Part shown: in pieces, positions 21,427 through 30,211 of the stretch | Layout: each line of letters opens with the position of its first letter | Position numbering within the stretch: the first letter of the stretch is position 1 | Assembly (NCBI GenBank): GCA_030427505.1 | Contig: JAUICH010000002.1 | Location: 124,001-188,000, forward strand | Length of the DNA stretch: 64,000 bases | Direction of reading: 5' to 3' | Source of the DNA: Verrucomicrobiia bacterium | GTDB taxonomy: Bacteria > Verrucomicrobiota > Verrucomicrobiia > Verrucomicrobiales > DEV007 | Translations under genes and position numbers: made by a program | The notes under the pieces: generated by a model | Told to the model about the DNA's origin: nothing | Databases searched by the model: none | Seen by the model: only the letters and a program-made list of their open reading frames with translations

Positions 21427-21716
21427 TATTTTCGTTTGGCGCGCTGGATGGACTTTTCTCTAAGCTCCTTAAATAGAGCCCGGTGTTCTTCTTCCGTGGT
21501 GACTGAGGTATACCGTCCGGCGTCCAGATCATCGATACCTTTCTGGATCTCTTCCCGCAGCCGTTGCAGCCTGAGTTCTCTTTCCTCTTCTTCGCGGGCC
21601 ATCGCCGCGAGAGCGGCACGGTGCACCTCGCTGGCGTTGTTGAAATATCCCGACGCCACCTGAGACTTTACGAATGAATCCAGCTCAGGAGTCAGGTTTA
21701 CGTTTTGCGTGGGCAT
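21426..21716 (-). CDS. ParD-like antitoxin
   Basis: 96 residues from the ATG at 21716 (MPTQNVNLTPELDSFVKSQV); an earlier in-frame ATG at 21755 adds 13 residues. The N-terminal strand-helix-helix (NVNLTPELDSFVKSQVASG, then NASEVHRAALAAM) is a ribbon-helix-helix DNA-binding domain, and the rest is a charged helix that would wrap the toxin. Such antitoxins repress their own promoter. It is directly upstream of the ParE-like gene. Confidence 0.85.
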   Translation of the reverse strand: MPTQNVNLTPELDSFVKSQVASGYFNNASEVHRAALAAMAREEEERELRLQRLREEIQKGIDDLDAGRYTSVTTEEEHRALFKELREKSIQRAKRK

Positions 21717-21941
21717 AGGCAGTGAAGTGGGGTCAAAAGTACCACGGATTGGCAATCTTTGTCAAAATGCCATTCCCCCTTGATTTTCGGGAAAAGGTGC
21801 CGTTTACTACGCGCCTCCCAGCCGTCAGGAAGTTTAGAGGACCAGCAGGAGCGGCCCCCGCTCATGGGAGAATGAAGACGGCCCGGTCCTCGTCAGTGAA
21901 AACACCTGCCTTCTTGATTTAAAGGAGGCGCCCTTAGCAAA

Positions 21942-22643
21942 ATGTCTCAAGAACTATTGACCGAGCTCGTGGAAGCGGGCGTGCATTACGGCCACCAGAG
22001 CCGCAAGTGGAATCCGAAAATGAAGCCCTTCCTTCTGGGGCAGAAAAATTCGGTCCACATCATCAACCTCCAGGAAACCGTCGGCCAGATCGACAAAGCC
22101 GGACATTTCCTGTCCAAGCTGGTGGGGAATGGCAAAAAGGTCCTGTTTGTCGGCTGCAAACGCCAGGCACAGGACGCCGTGAAAGAAGCGGCACAGGCCG
22201 TGGGCCAGTTTTACGTGAATCACCGCTGGCTGGGTGGCACCTTGACCAACCTGGAAACCATCCGGAAAAGCGTCGGCCGACTGGATTACCTGGAAGGCAT
22301 CGAGAAGTCTCCCGACTACAAGAAGATGAGTAAGAAGGAGCTGGCCGCCCTGGCCCGCGAGCGTGCGAAACTACTTCGCAACCTGGCCGGCATTCGCCAG
22401 ATGGAGAAATTCCCCGATGCGTTGGTCATCGTGGACTCCGCCCGGGAATCCATCGCCGTGGCGGAAGCCCGCCGCTTGAATATCCCGATCGTGGCCCTGG
22501 TGGACTCCAATGCCGACCCGGACGTCATCGACTATCCCATCGCGGCCAACGACGACGCCATCCGTTCCATCCGCGTGATCCTGCAGAAGCTGATCGAGCC
22601 CGTGCTGGGCGCGGCCAAGGACACGGGTGTAGCGAATATTTAA
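21942..22643 (+). CDS. rpsB: 30S ribosomal protein S2
   Basis: 233 residues. The N-terminus has ELVEAGVHYGHQSRKWNPKM, then NHRWLGGTLTN, and the C-terminus has PIVALVDSNADPDVIDYPIAANDDA. S2 binds the 30S platform-head junction. An unusually strong AAAGGAGG (21921-21928) lies 13 nt before the ATG. The 225-bp region between the antitoxin start and rpsB must hold its promoter, but I see no convincing -35/-10 pair. Confidence 0.97.
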   Translation: MSQELLTELVEAGVHYGHQSRKWNPKMKPFLLGQKNSVHIINLQETVGQIDKAGHFLSKLVGNGKKVLFVGCKRQAQDAVKEAAQAVGQFYVNHRWLGGTLTNLETIRKSVGRLDYLEGIEKSPDYKKMSKKELAALARERAKLLRNLAGIRQMEKFPDALVIVDSARESIAVAEARRLNIPIVALVDSNADPDVIDYPIAANDDAIRSIRVILQKLIEPVLGAAKDTGVANI

Positions 22644-22682
22644 CGCCTATCCATTTGACCGGCTCCCTGGCGGAGCCTAACG

Positions 22683-22717
22683 GAGGCGGGGCGTCATCGG
22701 CGAACCGCCTCTTTGTT
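22683..22717 (+). terminator. Terminator-like hairpin between rpsB and tsf (probable attenuator)
   Basis: GAGGCGG (22683-22689) pairs with CCGCCTC (22705-22711), followed by TTTGTT. A second hairpin GGCTCC/GGAGCC (22661-22677) precedes it. A partial terminator between rpsB and tsf is known in E. coli; the same function is inferred here. Confidence 0.6.
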
Positions 22718-22739
22718 AATCACTTATAATCACAGACTC

Positions 22740-23639
22740 ATGGCTGAAGTAACTCTGGAATTGATCAAGACTCTGCGCGAAAAGACCAACGCGGGAATGA
22801 TGGACTGCAAGGCAGCCCTGACCGAAGCGGCGGGCAGCCTGGAAGAGGCCGAAACCATCCTCCGGAAAAAAGGCATCGCCTCCGCCGATAAGAAAGCTTC
22901 CCGCGCCACCTCCGAAGGGGTCGTCGCCTCCCTGATTAACGAAGACGCCAAGACGGGTGTCCTCATCGAAGTGAATTGCGAAACCGACTTCGTCGCGAAG
23001 AACGAGAACTTCCGCGCCTTTGTCGACGCGCTATTGGAGCACATTGCCGTGTCCGAAAAGGCGGACTCCGTGGAAGCTTTGCTGGAGCAGCCTTTCGTGG
23101 GGGATAAGTCCACCACCGTGGGCGACTTCGTGAAGGGTAAGATTGGCCAGCTCGGCGAAAATATGGCCGTGCCGCGTTTCGCCCGCTATCAGCTCGGCGA
23201 GGAAGGCGGCGAAGCCGGCGTCATTGCCTCCTACATTCACCTCCAGGGTAAAGTGGGTGTGCTGATCGAAGCCAATTGCGCTTCCGATAAAGTGGCTCAG
23301 GACGAAATCTTCCGCGAGTTGGTCAAAGACATCACCCTCCACATCGCGGCGGCTCAGCCGCTCTGCATCAGCCGGGATGAAGTGCCGGAAGAAAAGGTGG
23401 AGAAGGAAAAGGAAATCTACCGCGAGCAGATGAAGGACAAGCCAGCCAACATCGTCGAAAAAATCATCGGCGGAAAGCTGGACAAGTTCTACGGCACCGT
23501 GGCGCTGCTGGAGCAGGGCTTCATCAAGGACCCCGACCAGACCATCGGCGATCTCCTCAAAGCCAAGGGCAAAGAACTCGGCGACGAAATCACCGTGCGC
23601 CGCTTCGAGCGCTTCGCCGTCGGCGAAACCACCGCTTGA
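22740..23639 (+). CDS. tsf: Translation elongation factor Ts
   Basis: 299 residues from the ATG at 22740 (MAEVTLELIKTLREKTNAGM). The nucleotide-exchange motif CETDFVAKN is near residue 82, and two further core subdomains end RFAVGETTA. It releases GDP from EF-Tu. No Shine-Dalgarno sequence precedes the start. It pairs with rpsB as in nearly all bacteria and is followed by a terminator. Confidence 0.97.
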   Translation: MAEVTLELIKTLREKTNAGMMDCKAALTEAAGSLEEAETILRKKGIASADKKASRATSEGVVASLINEDAKTGVLIEVNCETDFVAKNENFRAFVDALLEHIAVSEKADSVEALLEQPFVGDKSTTVGDFVKGKIGQLGENMAVPRFARYQLGEEGGEAGVIASYIHLQGKVGVLIEANCASDKVAQDEIFRELVKDITLHIAAAQPLCISRDEVPEEKVEKEKEIYREQMKDKPANIVEKIIGGKLDKFYGTVALLEQGFIKDPDQTIGDLLKAKGKELGDEITVRRFERFAVGETTA

Positions 23640-23692
23640 ACCGTCCCGCCTGACGCCGCTCAGGCCAAGGTTTCAAGTTCACGAATCTGAAG

Positions 23693-23726
23693 AAGCCCGC
23701 TTCCGGAAGGAGGCGGGCTTTTTTGC
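23693..23726 (+). terminator. Rho-independent terminator after tsf
   Basis: AAGCCCGC (23693-23700) pairs with GCGGGCTT (23713-23720) around an inner TTCC/GGAA stem, followed by a run of six T. Confidence 0.9.
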
Positions 23727-23787
23727 GTCCGCGGAAACCGGGCGCCAGGGGCCGTCTCGGTTCCGAAAAGAAAAATCATCCAAGCGA

Positions 23788-23818
23788 TTGACAGGTGTAT
23801 ATAAAGATTATATACACC
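23788..23818 (+). promoter_or_regulatory. Promoter with perfect 25-bp palindrome, probable GntR/YtrA operator
   Basis: A TTGACA (-35, 23788-23793) and a TATACA (-10, 23811-23816) are spaced by 17 bp. Between them, and covering the -10, lies a perfect inverted repeat at 23794-23818: GGTGTATATAA, AGA, TTATATACACC. YtrA-type GntR repressors bind GTGTA...TACAC operators and repress their own ABC-exporter operon. A protein bound here would block polymerase, so autorepression of the following operon is likely. The leader to the ATG at 23931 is ~110 nt. Confidence 0.85.
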
Positions 23819-23930
23819 ATTTACATAGCGGTTCGGTTGCCGCTCTTTTCGAGGTGAAACTTCGCATCCCGCTCCTTTCTCACGGCGCTAATCGCGCCGG
23901 AGAAATCGATTTTCCCAAGAGGGTCTCCTG

Positions 23931-24347
23931 ATGCCGGAAGAAAAGTCCACCGCGCTCTTGATCGGTCCCGTGTCGCCCGCGGCGCCGGGCCCGCTCTATC
24001 AGCAAATCGTGGATGGCTTCCGGCGGGCCATCAGCGAAGGGCGGCTCGAACCGGGCCTGGCGCTGCCTTCTTTCCGGGCGCTGGCGGAGGAACTGATGGT
24101 CAGCTTGATCACCGTCAAGCGCGCCTACGAGGAACTGGAGCGCGAGGGCATCGTCTACCGCCGCCAGGGCATCGGCACTTTTGTGGCCGAGCAGGGAGAC
24201 GCCGCCAGCCGGGACGCCAAGCTGAAGACCGCCACCGAACTTTTTGCCAAAGCGGCCCGCGAAGCCGCCGAGGCCGGACTGAATACCAGTGAAATACAGG
24301 AACTCGCTTCCGAAACCATTCGCAAAACCCTGTCTGACCAAACATGA
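23931..24347 (+). CDS. GntR-family transcriptional regulator (YtrA subfamily)
   Basis: 138 residues. The winged HTH spans ~residues 17-85: GPLYQQIVDGFRRAISEGRL, PSFRALAEELMVSLITVKRAYEELE, then the wing YRRQGIGTFVAE. Only a short helical tail follows, as in the YtrA subfamily, which lacks a large effector domain. Its likely operator is the palindrome just upstream. The stop overlaps the ABC ATPase start by 4 nt (ATGA), so the regulator and the transporter form one operon. The signal sensed is unknown; YtrA relatives often respond to cell-wall-active compounds. Confidence 0.9.
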   Translation: MPEEKSTALLIGPVSPAAPGPLYQQIVDGFRRAISEGRLEPGLALPSFRALAEELMVSLITVKRAYEELEREGIVYRRQGIGTFVAEQGDAASRDAKLKTATELFAKAAREAAEAGLNTSEIQELASETIRKTLSDQT

Positions 24348-25258
24348 ACACCGAAACATTGATTGAAAACGCCATCGAGATCCGGGGGCTGCGCCGGCAC
24401 TTTCCCGGCTTCGATCTCGGCCCGCTGGACATGACCATTCCCCGGGGATCCATCTACGGGTTCGTTGGACCGAATGGCGCGGGAAAGACCACCACCCTGG
24501 ATCTCATCTTTGGCATGGGCGAGCCGGAGGCGGGGACGATTACCGTCAGCGGACTGGACCACGCGGCGGACGAGGTGGCCGTGAAGCGCCGCGCCGCCTA
24601 CGTGGGACCCGAAGTGGAATACGCCCAGTGGGGCCGCGTAGCCAACGCGGCCCGCTTTGTCCGCGGTTTCTACCCGGAGACTTGGGACGACGCCCTTTTC
24701 GCCGCGTTGCTCCGCCAGTTTCAGCTGGATGCCAATGCGAAAATTGCGAGTCTCTCCTTCGGGTCGAAGACCAAGCTGGCGCTCGTCCTCGCCCTGGCGC
24801 ACCGGCCGGAGGTACTGGTGCTGGACGAACCCACCACGGGTCTGGACGCCATTGCAAAGCAGGAACTCTTTGCCCAGTTGCTGGCCCTGGTGGGCGATTC
24901 CGAACGGACGGTGCTGATCTCGTCCCATAGCCTGGCGGACGTGGAGCGCTTCGCGGATCACCTCGGCATCATTCGGGATGGCGTCATGCTTCACGAGGGC
25001 CCCATGAATGAAATCGTGGAGCGTTACTGTCTGGTCGATCTCACGGTGGAGGAGGAAAGCTTTGTCTTTCCTGGTGGAGAAGGCCTGACCGTTATCCGGC
25101 GGGAGAAGGGGCGCGTGCGCGTGCTGGTGGACCGCCGGTCCGGCGCGCTGGAGTCACTGAAAACCAGGGGTGGGCGAGACCTCCGCGAGTCGCCCGTGAC
25201 CTTGGAGGACCTGTTCGTGTCGCTTTTGAAGAAACCTCGCCAAGAACCCATTTCCTGA
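24344..25258 (+). CDS. ABC transporter ATP-binding protein
   Basis: 304 residues. Walker A is GPNGAGKTTT near residue 48, the signature region is LSFGSKTKLALVLALA, Walker B is VLVLDEPTTGLD, and the switch His is in ISSHSLADVERF. The LSFGSK signature is typical of YtrB-like/ABC-2 exporter ATPases. A C-terminal ~80-residue domain follows. It energises the membrane protein encoded next, 4 bp downstream. Confidence 0.92.
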   Translation: MNTETLIENAIEIRGLRRHFPGFDLGPLDMTIPRGSIYGFVGPNGAGKTTTLDLIFGMGEPEAGTITVSGLDHAADEVAVKRRAAYVGPEVEYAQWGRVANAARFVRGFYPETWDDALFAALLRQFQLDANAKIASLSFGSKTKLALVLALAHRPEVLVLDEPTTGLDAIAKQELFAQLLALVGDSERTVLISSHSLADVERFADHLGIIRDGVMLHEGPMNEIVERYCLVDLTVEEESFVFPGGEGLTVIRREKGRVRVLVDRRSGALESLKTRGGRDLRESPVTLEDLFVSLLKKPRQEPIS

Positions 25259-25262
25259 CCCC

Positions 25263-26609
25263 ATGAACGCCATCATTCGCGACTACTTGCAGCGTAACTG
25301 GTGGGTCTACGGGCTCGCCTTTCTCTTATACTTCGTCACCCTGCTTGCCTTCGGCGCGGAGTCCTTCGGGATCTATCCCGCAACCGTGATTGGGGGCAGC
25401 GCCATGGTTCTCAGCTTCGATCTCAACCGGCGGGGGGGCACGCTGACCCGAACCTTGTTGGTCCTTCCGTTGAAGATCGGGGACGTGGCCCGTGCCTGGC
25501 GTTTCGTGGGGCTGGTGTTTCCAGTCTTAGTATTTTTGGGTATTTTGGCGTTCGGGACTTTCGGCCTCCTTACGGCCCCTGAATCGGGGCGGGCCGTCCT
25601 TGAACGGGTCTTCATCGGGGCCACGACCCAGACCCTGTTGCTGGGTACGATTTTCTTTGCATTGACCGGCGTGCGAACCCGGAGTGCGGAAAACCGTTCC
25701 GTCGCCTTTCAGGTGCGTGCCACGATTTTCGGGATGATCTGGGGTCTTTCCCTTCCGGGCGCTGTTTTGATTACAGTGCAGCTGCCCGCCCGTTTTTCTG
25801 AAATGAGTTCCGTCTACTGGGTGATCTGGGTGGCCATGGCCCTCGCGACCGTGGCTGGTTGGTTTCGGGCGGAGACCTTGGTGCGCCTGAATCTCGAACG
25901 CTCCGCCGATTTCGGCGGCGGCTCGCGTGTTCCGCGGCGGAAGGTCCTGAAAGAGGTTTGCCGCTTCGGGGGGCTCCGCTACCAGATGGTGTATTTTGGG
26001 GGCCGCTTTGGAGGTTTCGGACTGTTGTTCCTCGGCTGTACCGCAGGCTTCCTTTTTCTTCAATCCGGCTTTTCGGGGCGGGGTTGGAAAGGCATCGACG
26101 GCGTTTTCTTCACGGCCGTGCCGTTTCTCGTTATTACGTTGGCGATCACTTTGGCCAGTCAGTTCCGTCTGCTGCGCACGCTTCCCATTAGCCGCCGGAC
26201 CTTGTCCGTTTACGTGATTTTGTGGCCGTTGGCGTTTTCCCTTTCCTTCGTCCTGGTGGCCGTGGTCGCTGCCCGGGCTCTATCATCCGAGTTCATTGCT
26301 TGGCCGGATCTGTTCGCGGGGTTGGTCTGTGCGCTGGTGGCTTTCGGCTCCGTTCCGTTGCTCCTGAGATTCGGGTTCGGGATTCCCTTTTTCCTTACGA
26401 TTGTGATGCTGACCGGATTGTCCGGCGGGCTCTTTGGGGCCGGTGATGATTTCCATTTTTCCCAGGGGTGGACGAAAGGAGCCTTCGTTGGCATCGCTTT
26501 TCTAGGCGGGTTTTGCCTCTCCTGGTGGCTCACCTACTACCTCATCGGGTCGCGGTATCCCTGGCGGGCCGGCGCTCTGCGTCTGCCGAGCCGATTTTTG
26601 AGCCGATAG
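25263..26609 (+). CDS. ABC-2-type transporter permease, YtrC/D-like
   Basis: 448 residues with about 11-12 hydrophobic segments (for example GLAFLLYFVTLLAFG near the start and FVGIAFLGGFCLSWWLTYYLIG at the end) and no catalytic motif. The gene order GntR-ATPase-permease with tight spacing indicates the membrane half of the exporter. It may be a fusion of two half-permeases, as a central soluble loop (RVPRRKVLKEVC) separates two sets of segments. Substrate unknown. It converges on lpxK with a 19-bp gap. Confidence 0.8.
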   Translation: MNAIIRDYLQRNWWVYGLAFLLYFVTLLAFGAESFGIYPATVIGGSAMVLSFDLNRRGGTLTRTLLVLPLKIGDVARAWRFVGLVFPVLVFLGILAFGTFGLLTAPESGRAVLERVFIGATTQTLLLGTIFFALTGVRTRSAENRSVAFQVRATIFGMIWGLSLPGAVLITVQLPARFSEMSSVYWVIWVAMALATVAGWFRAETLVRLNLERSADFGGGSRVPRRKVLKEVCRFGGLRYQMVYFGGRFGGFGLLFLGCTAGFLFLQSGFSGRGWKGIDGVFFTAVPFLVITLAITLASQFRLLRTLPISRRTLSVYVILWPLAFSLSFVLVAVVAARALSSEFIAWPDLFAGLVCALVAFGSVPLLLRFGFGIPFFLTIVMLTGLSGGLFGAGDDFHFSQGWTKGAFVGIAFLGGFCLSWWLTYYLIGSRYPWRAGALRLPSRFLSR

Positions 26610-26628
26610 CCTATCGGAAGAAACTGGC

Positions 26629-27819
26629 CTAAAAGAACCGCCGCGCTGGAACGATCGGCCGGGGCTGGCAGATGCGGTTGACGCATTCGGCGAAGCTTTC
26701 TTCGCCACTGAGGATGCCGATTTCCACGCGGAGGAAAAAGACGGGGACGTCCAGGCGCTGGAGGCGGGGGAAACGGACGGAGTCTTTTTCCGTGGTCACG
26801 ATCAGATCCACATTCTCGGAGGCGCACTCGTTGATGAAGTCCAGAATCTCTCGCTCCTGGTAGCGGTGGTGGTCCGCGTAGCGCCGGGTCACGGAAATCT
26901 CCGCGCCCAGCCGAGTGACGCCGTGCTCGAAACTCTCTGGCACCGCAATGCCGCTGACGGTACCCACGCGCAGTCCGTTCAGGGAGGAAAGGGCGCGCTT
27001 CTCGCGGGTTTCGATGTGCTGGAGATACATCGGCCGGTGCTCGGTTTCGATGATCTCGGCGGTCACGTTGTAGCGGCGGATGCGTTTGATGAGGTCGTCG
27101 TTCGGCTCGCCGTTGCACTTGGTGATGAAAATATAGCTGGCCCGTTTCAGGTTTTTGGGTGGCTCGCGGAGGGTGCCGCGGGGCAGCAGCTTTTCGTTGC
27201 CGAAAGGGGAGTAGCGGTCCACCAGCACGATGTCCAGGCGGTGACGCAGCTTCAGGTACTGCAGCCCATCGTCCAGGAGCAGGGTGTCCACGTTGTATTC
27301 CGTGATGGCGTGCTTGCCGCTTTTCACCCGGTCTTTGTCCGTGATGACCACCACGTCTTTGAGGTTGGCCGCCAGCATGTAGGGCTCGTCCCCGGCGGTG
27401 CGGGAATCCAGAAGCAGGGACCGGCCATCGGACACGATACGGGGTGGGTTGATGGAAGGCTGGCCTTTGAAACGATCCGAAAGACGTTTCACCAGCGGGT
27501 CCTTCACACTCTTATACCCCCGGCTCAGGATGGCGACCCGCCGCCCGCCGTCCTGGAGCGCCCGGGCGAACTTTTCCACCACGGGCGTTTTCCCCGTGCC
27601 GCCCACCGTCAGGTTTCCGATGCTGACCACCAGGCAGCCCAGGTTCCGCTCGCGCAGGATGCGGTTCCGATAGAGAAAGAGGCGCAGGTCCACGACCCCG
27701 CCGTAGAGCTTGGACATCATGGCCAGGAAGGCCCGCAGCGTCGCGGCTTTGGCCCCCGAGCGCCGTTCCAGGATGACGTCGATGGCGAATTGCTCGAGTC
27801 TTTCCAGCCAGGCCTTCAT
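26629..27819 (-). CDS. lpxK: Tetraacyldisaccharide 4'-kinase
   Basis: 396 residues. LpxK phosphorylates the lipid A precursor at the 4' position at the inner membrane. The Walker A motif [14 protein letters not shown] lies near residue 70, followed by the FARAL helix and SRGYKS, and the [12 protein letters not shown] segment holds the conserved Asp pair. The N-terminal helix is hydrophobic, fitting a bitopic protein. The start overlaps the thrB stop by 4 nt (ATGA), so the two are cotranscribed. Its presence shows an outer membrane with lipid A. The C-terminal ~60 residues are longer than in E. coli LpxK. Confidence 0.92.
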   Translation of the reverse strand: MKAWLERLEQFAIDVILERRSGAKAATLRAFLAMMSKLYGGVVDLRLFLYRNRILRERNLGCLVVSIGNLTVGGTGKTPVVEKFARALQDGGRRVAILSRGYKSVKDPLVKRLSDRFKGQPSINPPRIVSDGRSLLLDSRTAGDEPYMLAANLKDVVVITDKDRVKSGKHAITEYNVDTLLLDDGLQYLKLRHRLDIVLVDRYSPFGNEKLLPRGTLREPPKNLKRASYIFITKCNGEPNDDLIKRIRRYNVTAEIIETEHRPMYLQHIETREKRALSSLNGLRVGTVSGIAVPESFEHGVTRLGAEISVTRRYADHHRYQEREILDFINECASENVDLIVTTEKDSVRFPRLQRLDVPVFFLRVEIGILSGEESFAECVNRICQPRPIVPARRFF

Positions 27820-28727
27820 TCCTCCACCGATGCCACCAGTTCCGAGACGCGAATGCCAGCATTATCCGCCCGCAGGACGGCTGTCTTGGGGGGCGCTTCA
27901 TCCGGACAGGCCTGGGTCATGGCTGCCGCGATGTCCGCCGTGTCCGCCTTTAAAGACAGGCAGCAGACCGTGGAGCCGGATCCGCTCAGGAACCCGCCGA
28001 GGGCTCCGGCAGCTTCTCCCGCTTGGATGATCTCGCTCAGTCCGGGATTCAGGGTTTCCCGCCAGGGTTGGTGGAGGTGATCGACAAAGGTTCCGCGCAG
28101 GGCGGCATAGTTCCGGGCGGCGAAGGCGGCGGCCACGGCGGCCGCGTTGCCCACATTGATCACCGCGCTGGGAAACAGGAGAGAGGGCGGCAGCACGCGG
28201 CGCGCCTTCTCGGTCAGCACCTCCAGTTCCCGGATCAGGAGAACAAACTTCAGGTCCGGATCCACCTCATAGCGCTGATAAGCGCCGTCCGGATGGCCGA
28301 CAAAAAACCCGCCGAAAGCCGCCGGGCCCGCGTTATCTGGGTGACCCTCCAGCTTCGTGCAAAGGTGGAATAGCGTTTCCCGGGAGAAGGGCTCGCCCGC
28401 CAGCGCGTTCAGCCCCGCTAGCAGGCCCAGGCGCAGGGTGACACTGCTGCCCAGACCCCGGGAAATCGGCACGTCACCGGCGATCTCCCAACAAAAAGGG
28501 AACCGGTCCACGCCCTGGTTCAGGGCTTCCTGAAAGAAAAGGGCCGCCGTTTCCTCCGCCATGGGGTGGGCGGGCTCCACGGTTTCACGATCGCCGCTGG
28601 GCGCGGCTTCCGTTTTGCGGACAGTAACGGCGTTATGAGCGTTTAACGCCACGCCAAGGCAGTCATAACCTGGCCCCAGGTTAGACGTGCTTGCAGGGAC
28701 TTCTGCTCTGACCGGTGGGCTGTGCAA
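27816..28727 (-). CDS. thrB: Homoserine kinase (GHMP family)
   Basis: 303 residues from a TTG at 28727, which gives the HSK start HSPPVRAEVPASTSNLGPGYD; the frame continues to an ATG at 28865, but those 46 residues are Arg-rich and unlike the family, so the shorter form is preferred. GHMP motifs are PASTSNLGPGYDCLG, the ATP loop VPISRGLGSSV and C-terminal GGFLSGSGSTVCC. It phosphorylates L-homoserine in threonine synthesis; asd in the same pathway is at 52230. Operon with lpxK downstream. Confidence 0.87.
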   Translation of the reverse strand: MHSPPVRAEVPASTSNLGPGYDCLGVALNAHNAVTVRKTEAAPSGDRETVEPAHPMAEETAALFFQEALNQGVDRFPFCWEIAGDVPISRGLGSSVTLRLGLLAGLNALAGEPFSRETLFHLCTKLEGHPDNAGPAAFGGFFVGHPDGAYQRYEVDPDLKFVLLIRELEVLTEKARRVLPPSLLFPSAVINVGNAAAVAAAFAARNYAALRGTFVDHLHQPWRETLNPGLSEIIQAGEAAGALGGFLSGSGSTVCCLSLKADTADIAAAMTQACPDEAPPKTAVLRADNAGIRVSELVASVEE

Positions 28728-28882
28728 CGCGGGGCGATGGCGGCTGTTCTGAAAGTCTTCACCCGGCGTGCGGACGCGGCGGCGCCGCTCGCGGAAAAGG
28801 CCACTATGGTCGCGGTTTTTTTCGTTCTCGCAACCGCTAAAGTGTTGCGCCCGCCCGGCATTCATGGAATCAGGGAGGCCAT

Positions 28883-29611
28883 ATGGAACGCATAGACGGA
28901 CGCGCCTTGGACCAGTTGCGGGAAATCAAGTTTCAGCCCGGCATCGCGCCGCACGCCCTGGGATCGGTGCTGGTTTCCTTTGGAAACACGCAGGTCATTT
29001 GCGGCGTCACCATTGAAGAAAGCGTGCCCCGCTGGATGCAGTTTGGCGACTCGAAGAGCGGCTGGCTGACCGCGGAGTATAACATGCTGCCCTACTCAAC
29101 CCTGGACCGGAAGGCGCGGGACATCAGCAAGGGCAAGTTGGACGGCCGTTCCACCGAAATCCAGCGGCTCATCGGACGCGCCCTGAGGGCGGTGGTGGAC
29201 CTGGAAGTCCTGGGCCAGCGCACCGTTTGGGTGGATTGTGACGTTCTCCAAGCCGACGGAGGTACCCGCACGGCCTCCATTACAGGCGCCACCGTGGCCC
29301 TGGAAATGGCGTTTCAGTCCCTGATTCAGCAGGGAAAATTGGAAAAAAGTCCGTTGAAACAGTTCATGGCAGCCGTCAGCGCCGGTGTTTTTGAAGGCGA
29401 GTGCTGCTTGGATTTGAACTACCACGAAGACAAAGATGCCTCCGTGGATTTCAATTACGTCATGACCGAGAGTCTGGAATTCGTTGAAATTCAAGGGACG
29501 GGAGAGGAAGCCACCTTCACGGAGGCGCAAATGCTGCGGCTCCTGGAACTCTCCAAGAAAGGCATTCGCGAATTGGTTGAAATGCAGAAGCAGGCCTTGA
29601 GTCAGGGGTGA
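28883..29611 (+). CDS. rph: Ribonuclease PH
   Basis: 242 residues. A 3'-5' phosphorolytic exoribonuclease that trims tRNA 3' ends. Visible motifs: GRSTEIQRLIGRALRAVVDL near residue 87, DCDVLQADGGTRTASITGA near 118 and CCLDLNYHEDKDASVDFNYV. AGGGAGG before the ATG at 28883 supports the start. It is divergent from thrB. Confidence 0.96.
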   Translation: MERIDGRALDQLREIKFQPGIAPHALGSVLVSFGNTQVICGVTIEESVPRWMQFGDSKSGWLTAEYNMLPYSTLDRKARDISKGKLDGRSTEIQRLIGRALRAVVDLEVLGQRTVWVDCDVLQADGGTRTASITGATVALEMAFQSLIQQGKLEKSPLKQFMAAVSAGVFEGECCLDLNYHEDKDASVDFNYVMTESLEFVEIQGTGEEATFTEAQMLRLLELSKKGIRELVEMQKQALSQG

Positions 29612-29740
29612 CGGCCCGAATGAGGCTCCCGGACGTCCCCCAGTGAAATCACTTGACCAAAGGGATTTTAGACACACAGTAAACGCCCCCTTTGGCGGAT
29701 ACCGCCGGAAGGGCGCAACTTTTTCGAGGAACTAAAGGAA

Positions 29741-30004
29741 ATGTCCAGGGTTTGCAGCATCAGAGGTTCGCGCGTTACGACGGGCCGGAAAATTCACCGT
29801 AGCGGTCTTGCCAAGAAAAAAGGCGGGATTGGCCGTCACGTCACGAAGACCGTCAAGCGGACGATTCAGCCGAATTTGCGGGTTAAGCGCATTTGGGTTC
29901 CGGAATTGAACCGTTTCGTCAAAGTAAAATTGACGGCCCGCGCGCTGAAGACAGTCGCCAAAAATGGCGCCTATGTGACGCTGAAAAAGGCCGGTTTGGT
30001 CTGA
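29741..30004 (+). CDS. rpmB: 50S ribosomal protein L28
   Basis: 87 residues. The N-terminus SRVCSIRGSRVTTGRKIHRSG and the basic middle TIQPNLRVKRIWV are L28-like, and the C-terminus has LTARALKTVAKNG. Only one Cys remains, so it is the zinc-free form. AAAGGAAATG marks the start. L28 stabilises the E-site region of the 50S subunit. Confidence 0.93.
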   Translation: MSRVCSIRGSRVTTGRKIHRSGLAKKKGGIGRHVTKTVKRTIQPNLRVKRIWVPELNRFVKVKLTARALKTVAKNGAYVTLKKAGLV

Positions 30005-30211
30005 TTTCCGGGGGAAAATACTTACTCCCCCTCGCCCCTCAAAGCTTGCAATCCGCGGCTGGGTGGCGCTCTTTTGTATAAATGACGAAAACGTTGCGTC
30101 ACACCCCCGGCGGGTTCGTATCGTTTTCGGCACGCGGAATTCCCCATCGGGAATTTGTCCGGCATACCCTAACTAATCGAGAACCGATTCCACCACCACC
30201 TAACAACAACC

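Noticed and set aside
26600-26625. Terminator between the permease and lpxK genes
   Set aside because: CCGATAG/CTATCGG is a 7-bp palindrome with a single-base loop and no T-run on either side.
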